Of a DNA stretch of 64,000 nt, positions 12,330 through 25,149 are shown in pieces. Below the pieces are notes generated by a model. The model searched no databases, was not told where the DNA came from, and saw only the letters and a list, made by a program, of their open reading frames with translations. Origin of the DNA: Helopsaltes ochotensis (Eukaryota > Chordata > Aves > Passeriformes > Locustellidae); the NCBI GenBank assembly GCA_013400155.1, contig VXBM01000144.1, forward strand, positions 274,512 to 338,511, in the 5' to 3' direction. Both the position numbers and the translations under genes were made by a program. How positions within the stretch are numbered: the first letter of the stretch is position 1; each line of letters opens with the position of its first letter.

Positions 12330-12610
12330 GCTCCTGCAAACATTCCCTAAGTAATTATTCATCAGGAGCAGGTATAGAAACAGTGGCTTTGGCTATTTCT
12401 TCTGGAGGAACAAGTCAACCCTGTCACCAGCACATGTGGCATCAGTATATATTTAAAATACACATCCATGCCATACCAGCCTCTCTATTGAAGTGAGAAC
12501 TAGAAAATGGCAACAAGATCATCACTTCTTTTAGCTTCTCCCAAGAGAATTTGAGGCAGTTTTCATTAATGGCTGACCTTCATCTTGATTATATTCCTTA
12601 GGTATTTCTA
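12330..12610. promoter_or_regulatory. Candidate conserved non-coding element
   Basis: Non-repetitive block with GTAATTATTCATC near 12351, an E-box-like CACATGTG near 12431, and TTCATTAATGGCTGACC near 12563. No open frame or repeat accounts for it. The regulatory reading rests on its position in the ELP4 intron and on motif content only. Confidence 0.28.
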
Positions 12611-15600
12611 AAGTTGAGTAAATTTGTAAATAAATGCATTTGAATTAATGAACTATTTTTGGCCATTGTTAAAAAGAATCTATGAGCCTGGGAGCTGAAA
12701 AAAGGGAAAATGGTGGTTAATTATAAATTTAGGTAAATTGGTAGTTCTATAGCAATCATTCAGTAAAATAAAGAAAATAAGCTAAAATATGCTACAACAT
12801 ACATGTTGCCATAGGGATCTATATACCTTCATAAATAGACAAAATAACTCTGTATTTGAGATTTTGCACAGGTGCCCTTACAAGACTTGACCCTCAGTTA
12901 GGGCCTTCCGATAGCAAAATGAAACTTTCTTTTACTAAGCCAGCGCTTGTGTCTTCCTGGCTACCCAGGGCCTGGAGCATGGGTGAAACTTCACAGGTGC
13001 TCCTGGTTCAGGGATGAGACAGAACTTTTCTGAAGAGTTGTAGAAAGCGTATTTCTTCAATTTTCTCATCCCCATGTGTTTGAGAACACAACTATCCCTG
13101 GGGCTTGCATGGGAAACCTCTTTCTCCTCAGCCTGCCTTGAGCAGATGCATCATACCTGGCAAACTCTAGTGCTGGATGTTCCACTCCAACTGGGGGACT
13201 CCAGTGCAGCAGTTTAAAACTGAACTTCCCAACAGTGAGAGGTGAAACATTGGTATAAAATTCAGCTGAAATTTATAACAGTAAAACCAAGGTTTTTGCA
13301 TTGATTTTTCCTGTCTATTTTTCCCATTATATTTACCACTAGGTTATTTTAAAATAGTTCAAAAGATAATAATTACAATACCATAACATTTTCTTAATCT
13401 GAAATTAATAATGCTGCAAAAAATATTCTCCTGCAAAACTAATCTGTCATAATACCAAGCTCCATTTTGCATTATTTCACCTAGTAGCCAGTTCAGGTTC
13501 TCTTTACCTGGTACGGTGTACTTCACTGAATTGTTTTGTCAGATGCTGTCAAGCCAACCTACCATTGTTAAAGAAAATCAAACTAAATCATTTTGGCATG
13601 AGTCTTCCAGGAATAAGGCACAGAATATGAAGGGTTTGATGAAATCAAGGATTTGATTTCAATATTGTAAAAGACTGCCTGTCAAAAATGTATTACATTC
13701 TTTCAAACAATTTTGAATAAATATACATGTTTAAAATGGTGACAGTACAATTTAGCTAAAGTTTTGGGAGAATATTTTAAATTATAATAACTTGAGGTGA
13801 AACAATACTTGGAGAGCTCCTATTTGAAAAGAAAAGCCTTCTGAATCCTAATGGTGCACTGGACTGAAATCAAGTGATCCATTTTATACAGTATATAGAA
13901 TTTCAGAACACATATCTTGTGCACATGTGGAAGAATTTAATTTGAAAATATCACCTTCTTGTTGTATATTACTAATTAATGTAAATTAAATTATTAATTA
14001 TTTGTCTGTAGGCAAATAAAGGAAAATATTGTTAACTCTTAGGTTTCATAGGAAGATTTGTAATATCCTGAAATTTATTTAATAATTTTGTTTCATGGGT
14101 TGTATACCAGTGTAATGTGAGAGTTCCATTCAGTTTTTCGAAAGGTTAACCCTTGTAATACAGTGCAACTGCAGTTTCTTGTTAGTAAACAGAACTCATT
14201 TAACAGAACTTATTTAAACGAATCATTCCGGTGTTTAGAATTATTTATGCCATGTGTTGTTACAAGGGAAGTACATAGACCACGAAGTCATTAATGCACT
14301 GAAAGGTCACTTGTGCATACTGCAATGGGCTGCTCATTCTCAGGATCTGTGCTAAGGGTCAGTGTTGCAGCATGAAAGGGTTTGGCCTGTTCAGTCTGTA
14401 AATAAGTGGGTCAACTTCTCCTGTGTTTGCCAGACAAGTAAAGTAGTTGACATATTCCCACTTTCTAGTAGAAGATAGGTAGAATAAGGACGTCTTCTGT
14501 GAAAATGTTGGTTGATGAAGATTAAAAAACTCTTTCTCTACAAGGATTCTATTAGTCACTGAAGCAGTAGTAGTATGTTTTTGACAAAGGTCTGTGGGCA
14601 TGAGTTAGAAAGATATTGATGGTGAGTCTTTGAGAAGCAAAAAGACTTAAGCCCCATATTCGTGGTAGTTCTCAGCAGGGATTGAGTGCCACTTCCATTA
14701 AATGCTCTTTTAAATACCACAAGTTTTAATAAAATTAGGATATTTTATAGTTGTATAATGTTCTCCTTTTACAAAGAGTAACAAATTCCATCAGGCTGTT
14801 ATATGGTAAAACACATCTCTGTATTTCTGTATCTCTGCAAAGGCAGGAAAATAAAAGTGAAAGCTGGGAAGAAGTCACATTTTCTCATCCATAGGTCTAC
14901 ATTGTACCTGAACCTTATTGGCATGCACTGAAGTTCAGGGCTCTTAGTGAAAGGAGTGAGAGGAGGAGGATTTTTCATGTCCATGTGCAAGATGCGCATC
15001 CATCTGGATCTCCTTGTTTCAGTGCTGTTTGTTATGCTTTTAATTATGATCTTTGGTTAGGAAGTGATTCAAAGTACTCTCTGAATGAGGAAACTGGAAG
15101 ATGGCCACATCTAATACTTGTAAAGGGTTAAAATGGCATGTTTTAGGGAAACAGACCAGTGCTGCCAAACATTTGCCATGACACACTTACACAAATTTCA
15201 AATGTTTTATTGTAACTTTGGAAATTCAAGATTAAGTGTTAACATTTCCAGTCTTTTGAAAATATTAATGGTTTTGGATGAACAGAAATCTGTAAAGAAA
15301 CCACAAATTTATAGTTTCTTTAAATTTTTCACCTCTACAGAATTTGTTTCATCCTGTTTTTCTGATCTATTTATTTTACTGGTTCATAAAAAATACTATC
15401 CTTTATTGAACTGTTAACACACAGGAACTTGGGTTTTTAAATTATTTTTATTGAGAGCAAACTAGTTATTATTTGTAGTCTGAAAGACTTAATGGAAGTG
15501 CCAAAAGGAGACAGGAGGAAAAAAATTGACATACACTGCAAAGTATTGTAGCTGAAGAAAAAATGTTCTATGATCATTAGACAAATACTGCTTTTTGCTT

Positions 15601-15786
15601 TGGCTAAATTATGGGGTATTCCAGAGTACGTTTTATTCTTATATTTCTGTCCAAGAGAATTCCACAAAAAGCAAATTATTTATAAGCAAAATGGGTGAGG
15701 ACTACAGTACCCAAGGGGTAAGCAAAGTTAGGTTTTGGTCATGCTATCTTTATTGCTCTTTTTCCCACATTTGTTTTAGTTACATG

Positions 15787-15809
15787 GTTTTGATTTTTTT
15801 TTTTTTTGT
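15787..15809. repeat. Poly-T tract
   Basis: Near-uninterrupted T run in the AT-rich intron. No LINE or processed-transcript tail was recognised beside it. Confidence 0.6.
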
Positions 15810-15949
15810 ATTTAGGTTTTCTTAGTTCTGTTTCATAGGGTTTTCAAAGCATTCTGTATGACACATAAAATAAATTAAAATTTCTCATTACATGTTGAAA
15901 ACCAAAAGCTTTTGAAATATCAAGGGAAGCTGTCTCTTAGGAGGAAAAC

Positions 15950-16270
15950 ATTATTTATTGCAGTTAAAGTGGTGTTTCTGGCCAACTTAACATTGACACC
16001 ATATTAGCCCCCTTCAGAATGAATAATACTGCCAATTAACCATTCTGTATCTTTCTGCCTTCTGAAGAAAGTAAGCAACAATTGTACAGTGTGCAATAAT
16101 TAAATCTTTTTATTAATGTCCATAAATGCATAAATAAATAAAGGGAATTTGGGTGCCAACTTATACCATTCATAGGCTGCTTGACTTTCAGAAAACAGCT
16201 GGTAGCACCTGCTAAAATAGTTCATTTTAAATGCCTCATTTCAGGTATTTAATGTTTGAAAAATCTGGTT
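15950..16270. promoter_or_regulatory. Candidate conserved non-coding element, AT-rich homeobox cluster
   Basis: Non-repetitive sequence containing CCAATTAACC (16033), GTGCAATAATTAAATC (16091-16106) and TTATTAATGTCC (16111-16122), then an E-box-like CACCTG near 16207. The spacing of several TAAT cores within 100 bases resembles enhancers of homeodomain-regulated genes. There is no coding potential. Function is inferred from the ELP4-PAX6 setting. Confidence 0.4.
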
Positions 16271-16515
16271 TTAGCTAATGAAAATGCAGTCTATGGACTC
16301 TTCATCTACTTTCTTCCTGTTTGAAGTCTGTTATAGCAAAAATTACTCAAGCATTCACTCTCATGTTCGTAAATTCATGTTTTCAAAACCGTTGCTAAAT
16401 GCTAAAAGATAATTTTTTTCTCATATTAAACCAGTAATCTTTGAGTAGTGTGTCTGCTTGAGTCTTGTTGAAAAGTAAAAGCAGAAGGCAAAAATAACCA
16501 ACCCGTTTACCACTT

Positions 16516-17163
16516 TTAAGTGGGGGGATGTGAGTACTGCTGCACAGGAGAAATCCACTTCACCTTGCATCCAAAGCAGCACTTGCTATTCTCAGAATTA
16601 CCTGGATGCTCAATGTTTAAAGTTTCAAGATCTTTAGTAATCTTTGCTAAGGCACTGTACTGTCTTTTTCTGGGAAAGACAGGCTTTGTGTGGCCCACAC
16701 GTGAAGAAGGTTTGTGGTGGAGGATTTGGCCATGGTAGCTGAGTCTTGGGGGGATTTCAGAAGTGTCTGTGAAACACCCGCAGCATCTGCCGGGCGTTTG
16801 GATATTGGTGCGCTTGTGAGCCAGACATTCCCCGTGCTTGGGGAGGAGCTGCTCAGTGACCTGCCTCGCCCAGGCTGGCTCCAGACTGCAGCTGGAGCAC
16901 GGAGGAACTGTGCAGTTTGCAGATACACCTGGGGTCTGTGAGAGTCCTCAGTCAAGGACTGCTGCTCCAGGATAGCTCAGGTGTTGGACGTTCCCCCTTT
17001 TATTTATGAGCCAACACATGAGTAGATGAACAAGAGCTGACCAAGGCAAGCCTGCTCGTGGATGTAGCCCCAGCTTGTTCCCATCTGGATGTCCAGTGTG
17101 TGAGGTATGGGATGAACACATCCCTGGCCACTGGAGGTGCCAGATGTTACAACTGAGCAGCAT
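16516..17163. other. GC-richer island with overlapping open frames, unassigned
   Basis: Relative to its surroundings this region is GC-rich and carries open frames of 60-102 codons on both strands in several frames. None resembles a protein family I know, and no splice-flanked exon stands out. Overlap of long frames on both strands is expected from the lower stop-codon frequency in GC-rich DNA. It may be decayed mobile-element sequence or a lineage-specific insertion; I cannot choose. Confidence 0.4.
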
Positions 17164-17164
17164 T

Positions 17165-17425
17165 TTCTTTCTGGTTCTCCATTAAGTGCAGTTATCCATT
17201 AGTTTCATCTCGTCTGTCATTGATTTATTAGGAACTTAGCAGTGTGTTGCTTAATCGATAAACCCTGCAGTCTCTGGAGATTGACATGTCTCAGGTCTGC
17301 AATCTAAAGCCCCTGAAAGCAGCACTAACTTGCTAATCAACACTTCTCTTTTGGTGTAAGGCTTTGTAATTCTGAGCAGGTTACGTTTCCTGTACTGCCT
17401 CAAATGCACTTTCACAAACCTTTTT
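17165..17425. promoter_or_regulatory. Candidate conserved non-coding element
   Basis: Immediately after the GC-rich island the texture changes to balanced, non-repetitive sequence. It includes CCATTAGTTTCATC (17197), GCTTAATCGATAAACC (17249-17264) with an ATCGAT core, and TTGCTAATCAACAC (17330). It resembles long-range developmental enhancers and has no coding frame. Conservation was not tested. Confidence 0.4.
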
Positions 17426-17564
17426 TTTTTACCAGAGAGTAGTGTGGCAGGAGTTACATCAGCTTTTTTTTTGCTTTGATGAAGGGAAAAATTATTCTCC
17501 TTCTAGGATGTGTATTTATTAAGCGATACAAACTAGCATGTAATCTGTAATTCTTGTTGCTGTT

Positions 17565-17585
17565 TAAAAAAAAAAAAAACAAAAC
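17565..17585. repeat. Poly-A tract
   Basis: A run of A residues followed by CAAAAC, of simple-repeat type. No retrotransposon body was recognised upstream. Confidence 0.6.
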
Positions 17586-20109
17586 AATAAGAAGGAAATC
17601 TAGTACTTGTATTTAGATCTGATCCTCAACAGTAGCATAGCCATGGGCTGTTTATGCTTGGTCTACATCATCTAGACTAAAAATAGCCTTCCTGTCATTT
17701 TATTGGCAGAGTTTTAGCTACTCCTTTAATTCTGTTTAAAAATGGATAGAGAGAAAGACAGCATAAATATTGAATGTGTGCAGATATTTCAGTAGGTAAC
17801 TAAAGGGAGATTCCAGATGCTTTGAAGACCTCTATAATTAACTGGAATTCATATTTTGTTTAAGAGGTATTTCTTAAATTAATGGAATCTTTAAAAGTAT
17901 TATGGTAATTTTTGTATTTGTATCATTGAAGTAGCTACTTTTAAATAGCTGTGTGTTAAAATATATTTGTTTTAGTACTGTCCTACTTAAGTTTTATTAT
18001 TTTTAGATTTCCTTTACATTTTGATAAGAAATTACTGGTGAGGTGTTTCATTTCTCATCAGTTAAATGGGAAGCCACATTATTTCTAATCTTTCTATTAA
18101 TAAAAAGTGAGTTTTTGCAGAACAGGGAGACAAGTCACTACTGCCTGCTAAAATCTTCAGCAATTGCCTGAAAATTTCAGGCTTAATATGTTACGTTTTT
18201 TGAAAACCTGTGGAAACAAGAAAAGAAGAACTGGCTTTTTTGTGTTCTGTCTGTCCTACAAAAACATGGGCTACTTTAGAAACTTTCAAGGCCACAGTCA
18301 CATTATGGAAAAGACAGTTTTACGAAGGAAGTGCATCTCTGATGATTTTTTACTGATCTGAAAAGGGCATTTTGACTTTGAAAAAAGCCATGAAAATTAG
18401 ATTCAGGCTACTGAAACGCCCCTAAATCTGCAAAGGAGAATTTTTACTGTGTTAGTGGAGTAAGGCTCTATGGTAGAAACATTGCAGTGAAAGAATTTTG
18501 TCAGTGGATTACCTGTAATCTCATATGAAAAGCACTTTTTCCTCTGTCTGGACTAAAATTCTATTTGTACCATGGTCTTTACTACTTCTGCTTCTCCATT
18601 TTTGTTCACCTACACCCTGATATGTATTTGCATCCTTTAGGACAATATTATCGTGCACATTCAGTGTAGTTGTCTGTGTTCACACAGAGAGGAATAACTG
18701 GAATACTTTCTTACAGCTTCTTTGATTTTCATTATTTTTTGTTTCTCGGGTTTTCATCCTGAAATTCTGTTGTTACTTTACAAATTGATCCAAAAACCCA
18801 GCACTTATCGTGGTCAGATGCATTGGAAAGTAACTTCTGTTAACTGCTGCTTTTATGGAAGTTTTGTGGTGATGTTACAAATGAGATGACGAAAAGAGAA
18901 GCAATGAATATTGTAGTGCTTACATTAGAGTGTCCAAAATAAAGTAAATAGTTGCAATCCATCTGTTGCAAGTGCATAGCACTGACATAGAGGTCATATC
19001 AGTTTTCAGAACTCATAATTAAAGCAGAATATTTACTAGTAAAAATTATGCATAACTGGAGTGGGTTTATACCTACAGTCTAGACTTCTGGTAAAATATC
19101 TATAAGTAAAGCAGAATTTGTGCAAAGCCAGGAATAATCCCTTAATGATCATTTTTATTGCGAGCAGTATCACTATTTCTGTGACATTATTAGTAGTCAA
19201 ACTATTTTATCAGGGGTTTATAACTTTTATTCTTTTTTTAAAAGAGGAAGTATGGTTCTATACAAAATTACATCCCTAAAAGATTTAAAGTTCCCAACAT
19301 AAAAAAAAAATTGGAAAATCACTTTCCATCTTGAAAAATCGAACCAGCTATTCTTGTTTCAAGTTTCATCTAATATATTGTTCCATGTGGTTGTATGATA
19401 AACACATTATTCCTTGAACAGGAATTAAGAGTAAAGCTGCCAGGAAGGGGTTTTGTTGTCAGAGTAGTTCCCGCCTCATGTTTTGTAAGAGATTTCATGG
19501 TCCCATTGTAAAGAGTGGATGATTTAAAACGTGTTCCCAAGATAAACTTTCCCATTGTCATTAATGAGGATGGATAATACTGAGTGACAAGTGCATTAGG
19601 AATGACACAGAAAGAGCTGTTAGATTTGTCAGAGCGTATCACTTCAGGCAATGAAACTTGAGGACATTCTCTTTTAGCAATTTTTTGCTATTTATCTAGA
19701 GAACCAAGGATTGTGATTGCTCACACAGGTGGATTCCACTGTTTAGTTCATTAAATATTTAGGTAACTTTGAAAAGGTAAAAGTGATAAATATGAGCATC
19801 GTACTCCACTTTGAGGGGCACAAGTGATTGCTTTGCTTACAAATAATTCAACCAAACTAATACACTGTTTATTTGTTTTTAAAATGTTTACTTGGTAAAT
19901 ATTTTTTTTTTTAATTTGCAATGCTCTTACTGAATGGACTATTTAAAAGTTATATAATAAGAAATGCTCTGAACTGTCGTAGTGAAGCTTCTGGGATAAA
20001 GAAGACTAAAATTAGGACACTATACATGTAATTTACATTGACTTAAAAATTGTATTTCTCCATAGAGCAAGACTTTTTAAATATTTATCTCTGAATAATT
20101 AATAATGGA

Positions 20110-20520
20110 TGACTTTTTTCTGGTGTTTAAAATCCTTCCAAACTACAACATGCCTATCAATTTCCATTTTGAACATGCAATTGGTCACTTTTTCGCCTTG
20201 ATTCATCTTGCCTGGCTGCCAACCAAATTTTGCCTCTGTGTACCTTCTTGACACTAATAATGACTGAGTTCCTGTTCGTTTGCGTGCAAGATTTCCCAAG
20301 CGGCAGTTTGGGGCTGGGATAAACTATCTATCATGATTGCATACAACTAATCTGCCTCAACCAAACCACCCCATGATTGAAATTGCATTTGACAATTCAC
20401 CTCTCCTTGGCGTGCCTGAGGTGAACATAGCTACAGACCATCCCCGGAAGGGCATAGCAGCTCCTCCATATGTTGGGGAGGATCCTTTTATTTGTGTCAG
20501 GAGACTTTTTGCAAAGCATG
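20110..20520. promoter_or_regulatory. Candidate conserved non-coding element with paired ATGATTG motifs
   Basis: This is one of the two most enhancer-like blocks by eye. It is non-repetitive, has several CpGs in a CpG-poor intron (20191, 20277-20285, 20301) and two ATGATTG cores exactly 40 bases apart (20333-20339 and 20373-20379), matching PBX/MEIS-type half sites. A TTTTCGCC segment at 20191 and AACCAAACCACCCC (20360) add complexity. A 62-codon open frame across it has no recognisable homology and is taken as incidental. In the ELP4-PAX6 setting a distal PAX6 enhancer is plausible but unproven. Confidence 0.45.
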
Positions 20521-21269
20521 TATAGGCAGAGATTATTTTTTTTTCCTAGACTTCCTTGTTTGCAGATGTGTGGCTGCTGCTTTCTCCTAACCAAAGCTTT
20601 TTGGGTTGGTGAGGCATTTTAGGATCTTTGTTTCATCGGAGCTCTTCCTCTGAGATGAACCAGGGCAATACTGGATGTATAGGAGATAAAAATTCAATAG
20701 GGATGTGAAACAGAAATTATTTTTTGTTAGAATTCGTAGACCAGCATTGCTGGTCAAACACCAGGTGAAGTACCTGTTACTCTGTCAACTATTACCAAAA
20801 CTTACAACTGCTTGGAGCATTTGGATAACACAGAACCTGAGAAAGAATGAAAAAGCAAAATTTTTTCTTCCTGTCTTATAAGACATCTTTTGATCTTTTT
20901 CCAAATCATAAATTTATTCATATTCTTTATAGTTACAGGTTTAAAACCCTGACTGTACAAATATGATCTGACAAAACAACCCTTTTATTTCTGGGTAAGA
21001 TTACTTAAATTATCTTCAGAGTAAAAAGCTTTCTAGGATTCCTTTTTGCTAAGGATTGTCCTTCTTGTATGAGTTCACTTTTATCATAACATTTTAAGTA
21101 ACAGCCTACATCAAGAATGCTGATTTTCATTAATGGTGTGTATCACTAATGCTTCATCAGATATAATTAATTTTTCAAATGCAGCCTTTCTGAATAGAGT
21201 AATAAAGTTCTATTTCTAGGCAGATAATTTCTTTGTAGTTTTCTTCTATAGTTTCCATATATTGAGTTA

Positions 21270-21335
21270 AAATATACACTGTTTGGATAAATAGGTCCCT
21301 TCCAACTCAAGATATTCTATGATTATGTGATAATG
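21270..21335 (+). mobile_element. CR1 LINE 3'-end fragment
   Basis: The sequence GGTCCCTTCCAACTC (21294-21308) followed by ATTCTATGATTATGTGAT (21314-21331) is the characteristic end of avian CR1 elements, which terminate in an 8-bp ATTCTRTG-type microsatellite. Only about 60 bases are recognisable, so it is a heavily 5'-truncated and diverged copy. CR1 is the dominant LINE of birds and reptiles. Confidence 0.8.
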
Positions 21336-22834
21336 CAGTTAGAAAACACTATGATTTGCACTCTGGGATGTGTTTTGATTTCTCACTGGTTTGTGTAACA
21401 GCATGTTTTTGCTGGTATTTTTTGTATTTTAGCAGAAGCACAAAGATCCCCAGTCAAATTGTCCTTTCAAATAAGTACAGCCCATTCCTGTTGCTGAAAA
21501 GGGGAGTGGCAGTGGCACACCCATAAACGCACAACTGTTAGCCTAATTTTCTCTCTTACACAAGCCATATTCTTCTCCTTAAAACTGAAATACATTTTTT
21601 AAAGTACTTTCATTCATCAGATAAAGTTCAAACTGAATTAGTAATCTTTTGAAATGCTTGGCAGCTGAATGTTGTGCTTGTGTCTATTTTAGTTGTGGGG
21701 GGGAAGCGAAATAATATGGGTATCATGCTTTCTACAGACTTTCCAGCCAACAGGTCCAGAAGAATCAGCACACTTTTCAATATAAAAATCATTAATCTTA
21801 CTAACCAGCTGCTCTGAAGGCAGGAAAGAATTACTCAGCCACACAGCCATGCTCAGTTCGCCTGTTACAGTAACAGTGTACTAAATCTACCCATAATTTA
21901 TGTTCTGCTTTCCATTTTTGTTCATTTATTTATTTTAATTGATTTCATTCTGATTATTTTTCCTTTGAGTGTCCCTCTGTGGCCCAACACAGTGCCCTGT
22001 GTAGGTACTGGTCATTCTAAACCTGCTGTCTTGGCAACAGAAAGCAGTGTCACCATGTCACCTGGCAGCCCAAGCAGAGCACCCACCTAGCCACAGCTGT
22101 TTGTGTCATATTGTCTTGACATGTTCCACTTCTTTGGGGAAACTGTTTGGTCTATGGATGGTTCCAGAACTTTTTGTTGTTGTTGTTTCCTTTGGTATTA
22201 TCCATGACTTCTTAAAAAATAACTCCTAAATTCCTAGTCTGGATTTGATATTTTTTTTGTGTGTCCTTTCCTGTGACATCAAAAGCTTTAGGCTATGACT
22301 TGATGTAATGACTTTCCTCGTGTATAATAGTTCTTGTCCACATCAGAATGAGCAGTTGTCATACAAAAATGAGACCTATCTCAAGCCTCTGCTATTGCAT
22401 AGGAAGTACCTGCACTGGTTTTGTTGTCTATAAAGCAATATCAGAGGGGTTTGGCAGTAGCAGAGGAGTTCCATCCTGTTACCACTGCACTGCCAAAGGA
22501 GTTAAAGGAGAGGGATTTGAATTGTTCGGGTCTGCAAATTCATCAACAGTTAAAAGTAAATGAAAAATATCATTTTCAAGATAACCAGCAATCCTTTAAA
22601 AATACTCAACATGTATTTTGTAAATAATTTTGTTCATCTAATTGTACACTTAAATTCATTGCAGTTGTCTGCTCACACCCAGGTATGTCCTTATCATCAA
22701 CTATTTCCAGCCTTAGGATCTCTAAATGTACTTATGTGCAATGCCATTGAACATTACATTTTAAGATGAAAATGCAGTTATTTGTAAATCTGGTCTGTAA
22801 TTCAAGGTAGGCTTCCTCATGAATTTCCATATCT

Positions 22835-23230
22835 ACAGCGTGGTGGTTCGTAACCCCTTTGTTAATCTAGAAGTAATAAGAGATCATTACTGTGCCTTTG
22901 TATTACAGAAGCATAACTTTTAAATCCTCTTGAAATTAGATTATTGCTTTCAGGGACTGAAAATAAAAGAGACTTTCAAGCTTCTACTTAAAAAAAATAG
23001 TAATTTTTGTAAAAGAGAATGTGTAATGCTCTCTATTGTGTTGATAAAGCTTTACACATCATCGATCCTTTGAAAAACACTTCATAAACCACACATAAAT
23101 GCAATTCCTGAGATACGGCAGATGTTTGGAAAGTGCCAATTCGGACTTTCAATTGAGTAAAGACCTTATGTCTTCATGAAGAGAGCTACTAAAAAATAAT
23201 TAGCAACATTCTTGCTATAAGTTTTAATGT
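22835..23230. promoter_or_regulatory. Candidate conserved non-coding element
   Basis: Non-repetitive block with TTTGTTAATC (22858), GAAATTAGATTATTG (22931), an ATCATCGATCC segment (23059) and AAATAATTAGC (23194). CpGs at 22839, 22849, 23062 and 23116 are frequent for this intron. A short T/A-rich stretch near 22990 splits it. No coding or mobile-element explanation was seen. Confidence 0.33.
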
Positions 23231-23454
23231 TGGGATGTACTTTCTGTACAGTTTCAAACTCTGTAAAAGTGGAGTAAATGTATCTAAATGTAAAGTGCTA
23301 AATCAGGCCACATGGGCAGCAGTTGGGGTGTGTATTTGTTATATAATGCTGTTTATCTTTGAGCTGTGTTCACTGCTCTTTGACTGATGTTCCCATTCAT
23401 CCTGTATTCCTCTTCATTTCCCGCCTTCCTCACCTCTGTTTTAAAAACCATGAT

Positions 23455-23541
23455 AGGAAGATCTTGCTCTTCTTGGAGACTGGACTACATCATCTCCAGA
23501 GGTCACTTCCAACCCAAACCATTCAATGATTCTGTGATTCA
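23455..23541 (+). mobile_element. CR1 LINE 3'-end fragment
   Basis: The region GGAGACTGGACTACATCATCTCC (as parts within 23476-23498), then AGGTCACTTCCAACCC (23499-23514) and CAATGATTCTGTGATT (23524-23539) is a typical CR1 3' untranslated end with the terminal octamer-type repeat. About 87 bases are recognisable, on the + strand. It interrupts an open frame (23387-23614), which is therefore spurious. Confidence 0.85.
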
Positions 23542-25149
23542 GACAAAGACACCAAATATTGGAATGCCTTCAGCAGCTGGATTAGTGCCTGAGCCTCTTT
23601 ACTGCTACACTTGATTAGCAACCAAACTCTTGGCTGGCTATTAATATGAACTCATTAACAGAAGAAAGCCCAATAGTCAGTCTTATGTCCTAGAGATTCA
23701 AAGGAGGATTCTCTGTCCTCTGGGATGGAAGTTCAGCTGACAAGCAGAACTTCAAATCAGGCTGCTTCAAATGCTGTGGGCACTGCCACTGACTATTTTC
23801 TGAATTCCTTGGCAACAGAGAGTCCTTGTGACTTAATAGTGTTGATTTGCCAAAAGAAATGCAATCTCTAGTTGGAAAACTACTGTTTGATGAATTGTTT
23901 CATTCAGCTACACAGTTGGTGAAAGTTCCACATAGCATTAAAAATTCTAGGCTTATACTTAGATGTCTTTGATTCTTCACAGAGCCCACGAAGACAAAGA
24001 CACAAAAAAGCTTTTGCACAGACTGAAACCTGTTCCTCATGAATATTCAAAGAACTGGCTTCAATCACACAGAACAGAAAAAACATATCAATCCTACCAC
24101 TTTTATTGATACTACTACTGATTCAGGTGTTTCATCATGCTGCCTTTCCTCCTTTCAGCACAAGTCTGTGAACAATTTCTTATTTCTGGGTTGTTCACCC
24201 TCAATCTTGTGCTGCTTTAGCGCTTATTTTGGAGAGAGGTCTACTTAGTACCATCAAATCTTGCTGCAGATTATGTAAGACAGATGACTTATGGACACTG
24301 TCACCATTACTCACTTAGTTCATTTTGTCTTTCTGCTGTTATGCAGTGCCCATGTGTTGTAATGTTTAGGCATCCTGGTTCCTTAAAACTGCTTCAAAAG
24401 AACACAAACCCATTGTCAGTGGAAGGCAGGAAACACCCAAGGGGCAAGCACTCATCCTGTAAGAGTCTCTCTGTCCACAACAGAAAGATGTTGGCCACCT
24501 TGAATTTATGGTTCATTTGTGAATTCATATCCAGAATGATGATTCTAGCATCTCTGTCCTCATTTTTAAAGAGGATTTTTGCTGTCTTTTGGTACACAGG
24601 ACATCTGCTTCTGTGTGTCATCAGAGGTACATTCATTCCATAGTGAGTCAAGACTATTGTTGTTGGATTTGTAGTTACAGAAGTTTTTTCCCAATGTACT
24701 GGCAAACAACAGTTGTTTGTTTGAATTGGCACACCTCCTTCTCAGGGCACAGAAGGCTGATTGACAAGGAACAGTCAAGATAGTGCCTGTCATGCTGCAC
24801 TTGGGCTGTGCAGGAGAGCTTAGATCCGAGGGTGAGCAGTCAAGGGGCTCTCAAGTGTGTTAGCGCAAGGATGGCCAAAGTAGTCGTAAGACCATGCCTT
24901 CACCAAGATAGATTTCAGACTGGGAGCATGGGCAGTTGAGGGACTGGCTTTCCATTCTGTCATCATTCCATCAAGACATACCAGGTGATGCACAATGTCC
25001 TGTAAATGACAGCAGATACCAGCTGTGCAAACCTAGCTTCAGCTCACGTACTCAGACACTTCCATTCTAAAGGCATTTATTGGCATTTGTGAAGCTCTGC
25101 TGTTCAGACAGTCATAGATACACACACACACCTGGAATATACTGTGTGT

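Noticed and set aside
16647..16955. 102-codon minus-strand open frame in the GC-rich island
   Set aside because: Several frames on both strands are open simultaneously, as expected from base composition; no homology recognised.
24284..24643. 119-codon open frame, the longest in the window, as a gene
   Set aside because: Overlapping open frames lie on the opposite strand, the composition is low-complexity in places, and no family is recognised. Length is within chance for 64 kb.
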